This document shows positions 7,078 to 14,734 of a stretch of 25,421 nt of DNA, piece after piece (positions within the stretch are counted from its first letter, which is position 1; every line of letters starts with the position of its first letter). This DNA is from Lentisphaeria bacterium UBA1776 (GTDB lineage: Bacteria > Verrucomicrobiota > Lentisphaeria > Victivallales > Victivallaceae). The position numbers and the translations under genes were made by a program. The DNA is taken from the NCBI GenBank assembly GCA_002314605.1, contig DCGO01000132.1, positions 1-25,421 on the forward strand, given 5' to 3'. Below the pieces are notes generated by a model that ran no database searches, had not been told where the DNA came from, and saw only the letters and a program-made list of their open reading frames with translations.

Positions 7078-8076
7078 ATGGAACGGATTTTCACCATGAA
7101 GCTTGCCAACGGCACAGTCTATCAGGCCCGCGGCGATGAAGGACTGGAACTGGGCCCTCACGATGAGTGCGTCATTCACAAGGATTTCTACACCGATCTG
7201 GCCCGGGTCCTGCAGTGCGGCGAACTTTTATCCGAAGGAAGCGGGGCGGAACTTCCCCAGATCCTCCGCCGGGCCGATGATCAGGACCGGGCCACTGCGG
7301 AAGTTAATGAACCGAAAAATATCAGCGCTTTCCGTACCGCCAAGCAGATCGTATCCGCCATGGGACTGCCCATGAAACTCCTGAACGCTCACTACTCTCT
7401 GGACTGCAAAATGCTGCTTATCCAGTTCACTGCAGACGGGCGGGTGGATTTCCGGGATCTGGTGAAGGAACTGGCTCGGACCATGGGAACACGCATTGAA
7501 CTCAGACAGATCGGGGTCCGTGACGAATCTGCCATTTACGGCGGGATCTCCGTCTGCGGTCAGGTGCTTTGCTGCTGCCGGTTTCTGCGGGAATTCAATT
7601 CCATCAATGTAAAAATGGCCAAGGATCAGGATCTGTCGCTTACGCCCTCCACTATTTCCGGTGTCTGCGGCAGGCTCAAGTGCTGTCTTAAATTTGAACA
7701 TGCAGGCTATCAGGAACTGGAAAAGACCATGCCGCGCCGGGGCGAGTGGTGCGAATGCGACCGTGGAAGGGGAAAGGTCACGGACCGCAACCTTCTGACC
7801 CAGCAGGTTACGCTGACCATGGAAGGCGGCGGCACCATACGCTGTCATGTTTCCGAGCTCAAGAAGACTACTCCGCCGGAAAAAAAGCCCATAAAACCCG
7901 CATCCGAAAAAAACAGCAGAAACAATGGAGAAAATCCAAACAGAACCAACGGCAACTCAAACCGGCAGGACCAGAAAAACCGGCAGAAAAATAACCGCAG
8001 CAGCGGCAGAAAACAGGAAAACAAAAATGTCGGACAGTCTGCCGGGGAACACTCTTCCGCTGATATCAAGTCATGA
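7078..8076 (+). CDS. ricT: PSP1-domain protein, RicT (YaaT) family
   Basis: The 332-residue protein starts at ATG 7078, two bases after the preceding stop; an earlier in-frame start would lie inside the upstream gene. The PSP1 core holds the conserved cysteine groups CGQVLCCCRFL and GVCGRLKCC, which in Bacillus RicT help bind iron-sulfur clusters in the RicA-RicF-RicT complex acting with RNase Y on mRNA maturation. Downstream is a basic, asparagine/glutamine/lysine-rich tail (about the last 55 residues), which looks disordered and could bind RNA. RicA and RicF partners are not in this window. The stop overlaps the next start (ATGA), which suggests translational coupling. Confidence 0.88.
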   Translation: MERIFTMKLANGTVYQARGDEGLELGPHDECVIHKDFYTDLARVLQCGELLSEGSGAELPQILRRADDQDRATAEVNEPKNISAFRTAKQIVSAMGLPMKLLNAHYSLDCKMLLIQFTADGRVDFRDLVKELARTMGTRIELRQIGVRDESAIYGGISVCGQVLCCCRFLREFNSINVKMAKDQDLSLTPSTISGVCGRLKCCLKFEHAGYQELEKTMPRRGEWCECDRGRGKVTDRNLLTQQVTLTMEGGGTIRCHVSELKKTTPPEKKPIKPASEKNSRNNGENPNRTNGNSNRQDQKNRQKNNRSSGRKQENKNVGQSAGEHSSADIKS

Positions 8077-8999
8077 GTAAACTTGCCGGCAGTCTGAAAC
8101 TCCCGGATCAACCGGACATGTCTCTCCTAATCCAGTGGGACGCAGCAGGTTTTCCCATCGGTCCTGGAGAGGATTTTTCAGCCTACTGTGAGCGGCTGAA
8201 AAAACGGGAAGAAGCCGTTCAGAAACTGGATGATGAGCTTGCAGAAAAACAGGAGACGCTGGTCTTCGGAGAGATCAGCGTTACCAAAAAAGACCGGATC
8301 CCGCAGGAAATCCTGAAGGAAGCCTCCATGGTCACAAAGTTTCTGTACGGCTTTGCATTTGAAGATTTTCCGGGCTTCTTTCTCTCGGAAAACGTAGGTC
8401 TTTTATGGGGAGGATGCCTTGTGAGCGACACGGAATCTCCTATGTCAGTTTTTTTCATCCGGGCGAGTTTTCGTAAAAAACAGCGTTTCCTCATCTACCG
8501 GCGGCAGGAACTTCAGGCTCACGAACTTTGTCACGCCGCAAGACATGTCTTTGCCGACTGGAGCATGGACGAGTTTTTTGCCTATCAGACCAGCCCTTCA
8601 CGGCTCCGACGCTATCTCGGAAACTGCTTTATTCATCAGTTTGACGCCATATTCTTTGCATTGCCGGCCATGATGCTTCTGGGAGCGCAGATCCTGCAGT
8701 CCTTCTGCTTTCCAAGACTGTCCGTATGGCCATTCTGGATCATGGCGCTGGCTTATCCCGTCTGGCTTCTCTTCCGCAATCAGCGCGGAAGAAACGAGTT
8801 TTTCCGCGCGGAAAAGCTGCTGCGGAAAGCCGGCATCCGGGAAGCGATGCCGGTTCTTTTCCGCTGCACCCAGGAAGAACGGAAAATTCTGTCAGAAATA
8901 AAGCCGGAAAATTTTCATAACTTCATGATGGACAAGTTAAACGAACTGCGGTGGAAAGTGATCTCCGCCCGTTTTCTGAGCTCTGAAAACAAACCATAA
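8073..8999 (+). CDS. Putative membrane zinc metallopeptidase with HELCH motif, family not recognised
   Basis: The start overlaps the ricT stop by 4 bases. The 308-residue protein has a charged coiled-coil-like N-terminal part (about 35-65) and HELCH at 150-154, an HExxH zinc site. E167 in MDEFFAY, thirteen residues after the second histidine, is a possible third ligand. Two predicted membrane helices follow (about 190-211 and 217-234), with a basic loop and a helical C-terminal region. There is no signal peptide. The motif, the nearby glutamate and the hydrophobic hairpin suggest a membrane-anchored gluzincin-type peptidase, but I cannot match it to a named family. The coupling to ricT is the only hint to its role. 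Confidence 0.75.
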   Translation: MSKLAGSLKLPDQPDMSLLIQWDAAGFPIGPGEDFSAYCERLKKREEAVQKLDDELAEKQETLVFGEISVTKKDRIPQEILKEASMVTKFLYGFAFEDFPGFFLSENVGLLWGGCLVSDTESPMSVFFIRASFRKKQRFLIYRRQELQAHELCHAARHVFADWSMDEFFAYQTSPSRLRRYLGNCFIHQFDAIFFALPAMMLLGAQILQSFCFPRLSVWPFWIMALAYPVWLLFRNQRGRNEFFRAEKLLRKAGIREAMPVLFRCTQEERKILSEIKPENFHNFMMDKLNELRWKVISARFLSSENKP

Positions 9000-9002
9000 G
9001 AA

Positions 9003-9065
9003 AAACTGTCAGATCCTTGTTAATAAAGTTAGATAACTTTACTTATTAACTTCTGCAGACAGTTT
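9003..9065. other. Long imperfect hairpin at the end of the ricT operon
   Basis: AAACTGTC (9003-9010) pairs with GACAGTTT (9058-9065), and inside it GTTAATAA (9019-9026) pairs with TTATTAAC (9043-9050). A further AAAGTTA/TAACTTT dyad lies at the centre. It starts 4 bases after the stop codon. There is no long T run on the plus strand, so it is not a standard terminator; it may stabilise the mRNA end, end transcription inefficiently, or bind a regulator. Confidence 0.55.
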
Positions 9066-9360
9066 CCAAAAAAGGTTGTCAACACCTAAAACCACATTTA
9101 ATTATTTGAATATCAGGCAGTAAAAAAGTTTATTAACAGAAAACGCGTGCTCTACTACTACTGATTTATGTATTTACTTAATAGAAGAAGAGTTGCATGG
9201 AACGCAAGGAAAGAGTGTTCCCGGTTCCTGAAAAAATCCGTGGATATTTTTTTAAAACTTCTTGAAAAAAAGAGGAACCTGCTTGCAAATATTGTTTCAT
9301 GTGCTAAATTTACTGTAAGAAAAAACCGGAAAGTCCGGCTTTGAAAAGAAAGGTCAAAAA
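9066..9360. other. AT-rich intergenic region upstream of the lipoprotein pair
   Basis: This stretch is clearly AT-richer than the flanking genes. It holds the promoter described separately and a small CCGGA/TCCGG hairpin (9326-9338) in the leader just before the ribosome binding site. No tRNA or small RNA is recognisable. A 57-codon frame at 9168-9341 overlaps the promoter and lacks a ribosome binding site. Confidence 0.5.
9283..9310 (+). promoter_or_regulatory. Promoter of the tandem lipoprotein genes
   Basis: TTGCAA (9283-9288) and TAAATT (9305-9310) are 16 bases apart. The predicted start of transcription leaves a leader of about 45 bases that carries the CCGGA/TCCGG hairpin and the AAAGG ribosome binding site. 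Confidence 0.5.
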
Positions 9361-9765
9361 ATGAAAAAAATCGTGCTTCTCTGTGCTTTGGTGGCAACAG
9401 CGGCGCTTTTCAGCGGCTGTTCCTCCGTTGAGGCAGTCGGTATCAAAAAGCTTAATGAGCAGAGTCTGACTCCTTCCGGAACCACGGTGGCGCACATTAC
9501 GGCGACCGCCAGCGGCTTCTATTTTCTGTGGTTCCCGGTGTTTACCGGGTCTCTCAAGTCTCCAGGCTCCATCTCCGTATGCGGAGAGGATTCCTGCGCC
9601 AATGTGAGCGCTGTGGTCAATGCGATCACCAAGAAATCCAAAGACTGCGGCGGCACCAAGACGATCCAGATCGTTTCCAATCACAGCAGCCAGATGATGA
9701 TTGGCCCCATTCCGTTTCTGTTCTACTGGAAGAGTGCATGTGCTTCCGGAAACGCGGTTCGCTGA
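9361..9765 (+). CDS. Small cysteine-containing lipoprotein, paralogue of the next gene
   Basis: The 134-residue protein has a type II signal peptide with lipobox LFSGC (lipid cysteine C20). The mature part is about 115 residues and aligns over its full length with the next protein: SVxxV, VAH, SGxYFLxxP, and a C-terminal SGNA. Unlike the paralogue it has four additional cysteines (VCGEDSC, DCGG and SACAS), which could form disulfides in the periplasm. I do not recognise a named family. Start: AAGAAAGG before ATG 9361. Confidence 0.8.
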   Translation: MKKIVLLCALVATAALFSGCSSVEAVGIKKLNEQSLTPSGTTVAHITATASGFYFLWFPVFTGSLKSPGSISVCGEDSCANVSAVVNAITKKSKDCGGTKTIQIVSNHSSQMMIGPIPFLFYWKSACASGNAVR

Positions 9766-9795
9766 TGCTGGAATAACAATTAGGAGATAGATACA

Positions 9796-10179
9796 ATGAA
9801 AAAGATGATTCTCGTGTTTTCTCTGGCGGCAGCGGTGGTGCTGTTTGCCGGTTGCGTGTCTGTGCAGACGGTCAGGAACAAGGATTTGAACGGCCAGGCG
9901 CTGAGTGCTGCCGGAAAGCCGGTGGCCCATGTCAATGTTCAGAACTCCGGTCTTTATTTTCTGAAGTGGCCGATCATGGCCGGAAGCACGGACAGTGTCG
10001 GTTCCGTTTCGTTTTTCAAGGATACCGTAAATCCGCAGTCCACGGTTCCGGTGCTGACCAAAGAAGCCAAGAAGCTCGGTGCCACGAAGGTCATGAATCT
10101 GACTTCGCAGTACAGCGAGTTCGGGCTCCTTTTCGTTATGACTTCCATCAACGTTTCCGGAAATGCAATCAAGCAGTAA
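9796..10179 (+). CDS. Small lipoprotein, tandem paralogue
   Basis: The 127-residue protein has lipobox LFAGC (C20) and the same architecture as its upstream neighbour, 30 bases away, preceded by AGGAG. It lacks the extra cysteines and carries a lysine-rich loop (EAKKLGATK). The pair arose by duplication and then diverged. The shared SGxYF and SGNA motifs suggest a compact beta-rich fold, but no function can be assigned. The gene is closed by a terminator 20 bases downstream. Confidence 0.8.
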   Translation: MKKMILVFSLAAAVVLFAGCVSVQTVRNKDLNGQALSAAGKPVAHVNVQNSGLYFLKWPIMAGSTDSVGSVSFFKDTVNPQSTVPVLTKEAKKLGATKVMNLTSQYSEFGLLFVMTSINVSGNAIKQ

Positions 10180-10199
10180 TCTGACGGATTGACGGACGG

Positions 10200-10235
10200 G
10201 GCCTCTTCCGAAGTGACGGAAAGGGGCCTCTTTTT
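10200..10235 (+). terminator. Rho-independent terminator after the lipoprotein pair
   Basis: A GC-rich hairpin (GGCC...TTCCG, loop AAGTGA, CGGAA...GGCC, about 10200-10227) is followed by CTCTTTTTACTTT. It separates the lipoproteins from the mutase gene, whose start codon is 15 bases further on. Confidence 0.8.
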
Positions 10236-10249
10236 ACTTTAAGGGTGCT

Positions 10250-11578
10250 ATGGCAGGAATTTTTAAATCTTATGACGTTCGGGGCGTCTATCCGGAATCT
10301 GTAAATCGGACAACGGCGGAAAAAATAGGCAGAGCCTATGCCGAGCTGACACAAGCCGGAACTGTGGCGGTCGGAAGGGATATGCGTCTTTCTTCCGAGG
10401 AGCTTTTTGACGGATTGACGGCGGGCCTTGTTTCATCCGGGGTCCGGGTTCTTTCGGTTGGCTGCTGTTCCACGCCGGTCCTCTATCATGCCGTAGGGAC
10501 ATTGAAAACTGACGGAGGCATCATGATCACCGCCAGTCATAATCCCGGTCAGTGGAACGGATTCAAGTTCTGTCTGGCGGATGCGGTTCCCATGGGATCT
10601 GACAACGGTCTCAAAGAGATGGAAGAGATTTTCAATCGGGATTCCGCTTTTTTTCCGCGTTCCGGAGGTGGTCTGGAAGAGGTCGATATTTTGGATCGGT
10701 ATGGAGCCTTTGTTCGCCAGTTTGCGGATCTCAAGGGAAGGACATTCCGGATCGCTGTTGATTTTGGCAACGGCATGGGGAGCGTGGAACTTTCCGGGAT
10801 CCGGGATCTTTTTGAACTTATACCGCTGTATGAGGAGCCGGACGGGTCTTTTCCGAATCACGAAGCCAATCCCCTGAAGACGGATACCCTGCATGATCTC
10901 TGCAGGAAGGTAAAGGAAACCGGCGCTGATTTCGGTGTGGCCCTTGACGGGGATGCAGACCGCTGCGGTTTTGTGGATGAGACGGGTTCCATCATTCCCA
11001 TGGATTTTTTCATAGCTCTGGCGGCCGGAGATATTCTGAAAAAAGGTCCCGCCGTCATTCTTCATGATCTCCGGAGCAGCAAAGCGGTTCCGGAATCCAT
11101 TGCGGAAAAGGGCGGAAAGCCGGTCATGACCAGGGTGGGACACTCGTTTATCAAAAAAGTTATGCGGGAGACCGGTGCTGCTTTCGGAGGTGAACTTTCC
11201 GGTCATTACTATTTTCGCGAAAATTTCTGTGCGGAAAGCCCGGCTCTGGCTTTTATAAGATTTGCCAATATGCTTTCTCAAAGCGGTAAAAAAGCTTCGG
11301 AACTCGCGGCGCCTCTCCGCCGTTATGCTTCCACCGGAGAATTGAATTACGAGGTTTCCGACATTCAATCCGCCATTGAGAAGGTTCGTAAACAGTACTC
11401 CGGAACCGGAAAATGGTTTGAATTGGACGGAGTGTCCGGAGAATACGGCAGCTGGCGATTCAACTTGCGGCCTTCCAATACGGAACCTTTGCTGAGACTT
11501 ATTGTGGAAGCGGATACAGCGAAAAAAATGACGGAAGAAAAGAACCGTCTATTATCCGTCATTTTTGAAAATAATTGA
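10250..11578 (+). CDS. manB: Phosphomannomutase/phosphoglucomutase
   Basis: The 442-residue protein has all four signatures of the alpha-D-phosphohexomutase family. TASHNP carries the phosphorylated serine S96. DGDADR has metal ligands D233, D235 and D237. The sugar-binding loop is GGELSGH (313-319), and the phosphate-binding loop RPSNTEP begins at R407. The length is typical of the bacterial ManB/AlgC group, which interconverts mannose-6-P and mannose-1-P or the glucose forms for surface polysaccharides. Specificity cannot be read from the motifs. It is intact and starts 15 bases after a terminator; no clear promoter was found in between, so its promoter may lie upstream or be weak. Confidence 0.92.
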   Translation: MAGIFKSYDVRGVYPESVNRTTAEKIGRAYAELTQAGTVAVGRDMRLSSEELFDGLTAGLVSSGVRVLSVGCCSTPVLYHAVGTLKTDGGIMITASHNPGQWNGFKFCLADAVPMGSDNGLKEMEEIFNRDSAFFPRSGGGLEEVDILDRYGAFVRQFADLKGRTFRIAVDFGNGMGSVELSGIRDLFELIPLYEEPDGSFPNHEANPLKTDTLHDLCRKVKETGADFGVALDGDADRCGFVDETGSIIPMDFFIALAAGDILKKGPAVILHDLRSSKAVPESIAEKGGKPVMTRVGHSFIKKVMRETGAAFGGELSGHYYFRENFCAESPALAFIRFANMLSQSGKKASELAAPLRRYASTGELNYEVSDIQSAIEKVRKQYSGTGKWFELDGVSGEYGSWRFNLRPSNTEPLLRLIVEADTAKKMTEEKNRLLSVIFENN

Positions 11579-11610
11579 ATCAGAATATGTTATAAAAATA
11601 AAAAGTGATG

Positions 11611-11633
11611 GATTTTCATTGAAAAATGAAATC
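11611..11633 (+). promoter_or_regulatory. Hairpin enclosing the start codon of the oxidoreductase gene
   Basis: GATTTTCATT (11611-11620) can pair with AATGAAATC (11625-11633) with one bulged T and a GAAA loop. The ATG at 11626 lies in the right arm and no strong ribosome binding site precedes it, so the fold may limit initiation or make it depend on coupling or on an RNA-binding factor. Confidence 0.4.
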
Positions 11634-12570
11634 TGTACAAGTTGAGATCATCGGATTCGGCCAAATCGGACAGATGCTTTTTCGGAAATGGGCGGACGGC
11701 AGACTGATCCGGGTGACCAGAGTTGCAGATCCGGTTTTTGCAGGAAGAAAAGCCGTAGAGGTTGCAGGGGCGGCGGATGTACCGGATATCATCATTGATT
11801 CTGCTCCGATACCGGGAGCGGAGATTGCGGTGGTGACCACTTCAAGTGAGCTTGAGGAGGTGCTGCCGGTGCTGGAAAAGTGCATTGACCTTGGGATGTC
11901 GGCATTAACGACCTGCGAAGAGTTTTTTTTCGACCGGTCCGATCCGGTCCGTTTTTTGGCGGAAAAAGCGGAAAAAGCGGAACTGGCCGTTGCAGGTTGC
12001 GGGATCAATCCGGGGTTTCTGATGGATTTTCTTCCGGCGGTGCTTTCCGGCTGCAGTATGAACATCCGTTCTGTTACCGTGGAGCGGTATCAGGATGCTT
12101 CCGGGCGTCGGAACCGGTTCCGGAAAAAGATCGGTGCGGGCCTGACCATGGATGCGTTCCAAAAGGAGGTTCAGTCCGGGAAACTCCGGCATGTCGGGAT
12201 CGTCCAGTCCATGAATTTTCTTGCCGCCATGCTTGGCTGGGATCTCAAAGAACTTTCCGAAGAAATTTCTCCTGTATCGGACGATGGAGTCCATGTCCGT
12301 GGTGTCCGCCAGACAGGAACCGGAAAAAAAGAGGATGGATGCGAGGTGATCCGGCTGGATTTTCTGGCGGCGGTCGGGGAGAAAAATCCCCGGGACCGGA
12401 TCGTGATTGATGGAGAGCCCCGGATTGAAAGTGTGATCCCAGGGGGTATCCATGGAGACACAGGGACCTGCGCCGTGGTGACGAATCTGGTGCGGAGACT
12501 TGCCGCCTCACCGCTGACCGGCGTGGTGACCCTGCGTGATCTTGTTCTTTTTCCGGGAAACGGGTGCTGA
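11626..12570 (+). CDS. Dihydrodipicolinate reductase-like / native amine dehydrogenase-like oxidoreductase
   Basis: The 314-residue protein begins with a Rossmann nucleotide-binding motif GFGQIG (10-15), followed by a DapB-like first domain (VVTTSSELEEVLPVL, then LTTCEE). The middle has CGINPGFLMDFLP and later KIGAGLTMDAF and HVGIVQS. This order fits NAD(P)H-dependent oxidoreductases related to 2,4-diaminopentanoate dehydrogenase and the native amine dehydrogenases, as I remember them. The substrate is unknown. It lies 47 bases after the mutase and 2 bases before the glycosyltransferase, so it is probably part of the same polysaccharide-related unit and could act on an amino or keto group of a sugar or side chain; that is inference. 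Confidence 0.7.
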   Translation: MKSVQVEIIGFGQIGQMLFRKWADGRLIRVTRVADPVFAGRKAVEVAGAADVPDIIIDSAPIPGAEIAVVTTSSELEEVLPVLEKCIDLGMSALTTCEEFFFDRSDPVRFLAEKAEKAELAVAGCGINPGFLMDFLPAVLSGCSMNIRSVTVERYQDASGRRNRFRKKIGAGLTMDAFQKEVQSGKLRHVGIVQSMNFLAAMLGWDLKELSEEISPVSDDGVHVRGVRQTGTGKKEDGCEVIRLDFLAAVGEKNPRDRIVIDGEPRIESVIPGGIHGDTGTCAVVTNLVRRLAASPLTGVVTLRDLVLFPGNGC

Positions 12571-12572
12571 AA

Positions 12573-13598
12573 ATGGCTGAGCCCCTGGGATTGTGTACCC
12601 GCTATACGGCAAAAGGTGCCTCCAGTCGGCTGCGTTTTTTTGCTTTCCGTGAATTTCTGGAATGGGCCGGATTTGAGGTGAAGATCAACTCTTTTTATTC
12701 CACGGGCTATCTGGAGAAACTGTACCGGGACGGCAGATGGGGTCATTTTTCTTTTATCGAAGCCATGCTGAAACGCCTTGCATCGGCGTTTTTTCTTCCG
12801 GAAAAGCTTTATATAGAGTACGAACTTTTTCCCTATCTTCCGGCATGGACGGAATTTCTTTTTCTCCGGAACCGGCGTTATGTGCTGAATTTCGACGATG
12901 ATATCTGGCTCCGGTACGGAGAAAGGTCACGGAAGCTGGACGATCTGGTTTCCCGTGCGGCCGGAGTCATCTGTGCCAATGATTACCTGCTGGAGAAAGT
13001 CCGCCCGCTTCAGCCGAATACTTTGAAAGTTCCAACGGTGGTGGATCTGAAGCGTTACCGCCAGGCGGCGGAAGCGCACCGGCACGAACCGGGGGAGAAA
13101 CTTCTCGGAGTCTGGATCGGGACCCCGGTCACATACGTTTTTCTCCAGCAGGCTTTGCCTCAACTTCAGGCGATGCAGGGGGCCCGTCCCTTCCGGCTGC
13201 GGGTCATTGCCGGGAAGAATCTGCCGCCCCTGCCGGGAATCGAGGCGGAATATTTGGATTGGAGTGCCGAAAAGGAGGCAGAATTGCTTGCGGAAGCAGA
13301 TTTCGGGATCATGCCTCTGCCGGAAGAAGATGCCTTTGCAAAAGGAAAATCCGCCTATAAACTCATTCAATACATGGCCGCCGGGCTGCCGGTCATCGCC
13401 TCACCGGTGGGGGAGAACTGCCGTGTTGTCACTCCGGAGGCGGGTTTTCTGGCGGATGATCCGCCGGAATGGGCGGAAGCGATCCGCCGTATTACGGACC
13501 CGGCTCTCCGGGAGGGAGCCCGGCACCGTGCGGGAGACTTCAGTCTGGAACTCTGGGGACCGAAAACGGCGGATTTTATCCGGAATGCGCTTTGCTGA
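12573..13598 (+). CDS. Glycosyltransferase, GT4-like (GT-B fold)
   Basis: The 341-residue protein starts at ATG 12573, two bases after the upstream stop; a GTG at 12564 in the same frame would overlap that gene and is less likely. The C-terminal half has the donor-binding part of GT-B glycosyltransferases: FGIMPLPEEDAFAKGKSAYK then YMAAGLPVIASPVG, the EX7E-like region of GT4. The N-terminal half carries GASSRLRFFAF and LNFDDDIW, seen in GT4 proteins that read NLDDD-like segments after the first Rossmann strands. It has no signal peptide and is likely cytoplasmic. With the mutase nearby it probably adds a sugar to a surface polysaccharide; neither donor nor acceptor is known. Confidence 0.85.
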   Translation: MAEPLGLCTRYTAKGASSRLRFFAFREFLEWAGFEVKINSFYSTGYLEKLYRDGRWGHFSFIEAMLKRLASAFFLPEKLYIEYELFPYLPAWTEFLFLRNRRYVLNFDDDIWLRYGERSRKLDDLVSRAAGVICANDYLLEKVRPLQPNTLKVPTVVDLKRYRQAAEAHRHEPGEKLLGVWIGTPVTYVFLQQALPQLQAMQGARPFRLRVIAGKNLPPLPGIEAEYLDWSAEKEAELLAEADFGIMPLPEEDAFAKGKSAYKLIQYMAAGLPVIASPVGENCRVVTPEAGFLADDPPEWAEAIRRITDPALREGARHRAGDFSLELWGPKTADFIRNALC

Positions 13599-13616
13599 AA
13601 CCTGTCCCGGGTGTTT

Positions 13617-14261
13617 TTACCAACCGAAGGTGCCTTTGGTCCTGGTGAAGCCAAGACGCTTGGAATATTTCCAGATGATCCGTCCGGTATGGATGTCCGC
13701 CATTTCCAGGACAAAGGTGCGGACCACGGCCTTTTTTTTGCCGTCATTGACGGTATTGGAAATGACTTTCGGACGCATGACCAGCCTGGCCGCCTGCAAT
13801 GTACCGCGCTTTGCCACGGTTTTCCGGTCGAAATTTTCGTCGTATTCCAGATCTCTGGATTTGCCGATGGATTTGCTCAGGCCGGCTCCTTCGGCCATGG
13901 TCACATCCACCTTGCCGGCATTCAGGAGCGCTTCGTTGATGGCGTCGGTCAGTTCTCCCATGTTGAGGTCGGGGTCATCGGTTTCGTTCAGCGCCTTGTC
14001 CAGTTTCAGCAGGGGCAGGGCATTGGGGTCCTTCATTTCCTTGCGGTACTGCACCAGAAACGCACTGAAGCGGGGGCTGGTCATGGCATTGTGAATGGCG
14101 GCCACGGCGGCCTGGCGGATCTCCTCGCTGGAAACGGTTTTGTCTCCCCGGACATCGGTCTGCACGGAATCGGGGTCATAGATTGTGGTGGTGGTGGAAC
14201 ATCCTGCCAGGAGCAGGAGAGACGAAACTCCGCAGCAGCAGAGCAAATTCCATTTTTTCAT
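13617..14261 (-). CDS. lpoB: LpoB-like lipoprotein, penicillin-binding protein activator
   Basis: The 214-residue protein has lipobox LLAGC (C21) and the LpoB-family opening YDPDSVQTDVRGDKTVSSEE, followed by the alpha/beta domain with LNMGELTDAINEALL and MADIHTGRIIWKYSK near the C terminus. In E. coli LpoB is an outer-membrane lipoprotein that reaches through the peptidoglycan to activate PBP1B. Here the linker is short, so the same partner is not assured. AAGGAGG lies five bases before the start. It is the last gene of the minus-strand run and ends 18 bases from the convergent glycosyltransferase; no strong terminator was seen in that gap. Confidence 0.88.
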   Translation of the reverse strand: MKKWNLLCCCGVSSLLLLAGCSTTTTIYDPDSVQTDVRGDKTVSSEEIRQAAVAAIHNAMTSPRFSAFLVQYRKEMKDPNALPLLKLDKALNETDDPDLNMGELTDAINEALLNAGKVDVTMAEGAGLSKSIGKSRDLEYDENFDRKTVAKRGTLQAARLVMRPKVISNTVNDGKKKAVVRTFVLEMADIHTGRIIWKYSKRLGFTRTKGTFGW

Positions 14262-14271
14262 GAAAGCCTCC

Positions 14272-14724
14272 TTATTTTTCTTTGAAACTGATCTTGAAAT
14301 CAGTACAGTTCCGGTTGGGTGCCACCGACTGGAGATACAGTGTTTCTCCAGGTATGATGGTCACATCCTGCCAGTCGGAAAGGGGAGTTTCCTCCACCAT
14401 TCCCTGGCGGTTGAACCAGATGAATTTATAGCGTACCGGATAGGGATTCTCTCCGGTGATGCCGCTCCAGATCTGGGAAAAGAGGCCCACCCGCCGGTTG
14501 ATGATCTCCAGTTGAACCCGCCTGAACCCGTCTGAAGTCTCCGAGAAATGGATATTCCGGATGCCCAGGCGGTTCTTGAGAAACGTGTCCGTGATCATCC
14601 GGGTATTCTTTACATGGCTTGTATCCATGGTTTTCTCGGTGTTTTCCACCGTGTTCACCGTGTTCTGGCATCCGGTCAGAATCAACAGCCCGGCGAGGAC
14701 GGAAAACGGAAAAAATCGCTTCAT
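14272..14724 (-). CDS. ycfL: YcfL family (DUF1425) lipoprotein
   Basis: The 150-residue protein has lipobox ILTGC (C19) and a mature domain with NRRVGLFSQ, YKFIWFNRQGM and WQDVTIIPGETLYLQSVAPN, features of the YcfL/DUF1425 family. In E. coli ycfL sits directly upstream of lpoB, and the same order is kept here with a 10-base gap. Its biochemical role is unknown; the conserved neighbourhood suggests a link to LpoB function in the outer membrane. GGAG lies just before the start. Confidence 0.85.
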   Translation of the reverse strand: MKRFFPFSVLAGLLILTGCQNTVNTVENTEKTMDTSHVKNTRMITDTFLKNRLGIRNIHFSETSDGFRRVQLEIINRRVGLFSQIWSGITGENPYPVRYKFIWFNRQGMVEETPLSDWQDVTIIPGETLYLQSVAPNRNCTDFKISFKEK

Positions 14725-14734
14725 TTTTTATCTC

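Noticed and set aside
9168..9341. 57-codon basic plus-strand frame before the lipoprotein pair
   Set aside because: No ribosome binding site; it overlaps the promoter and leader of the lipoprotein genes.
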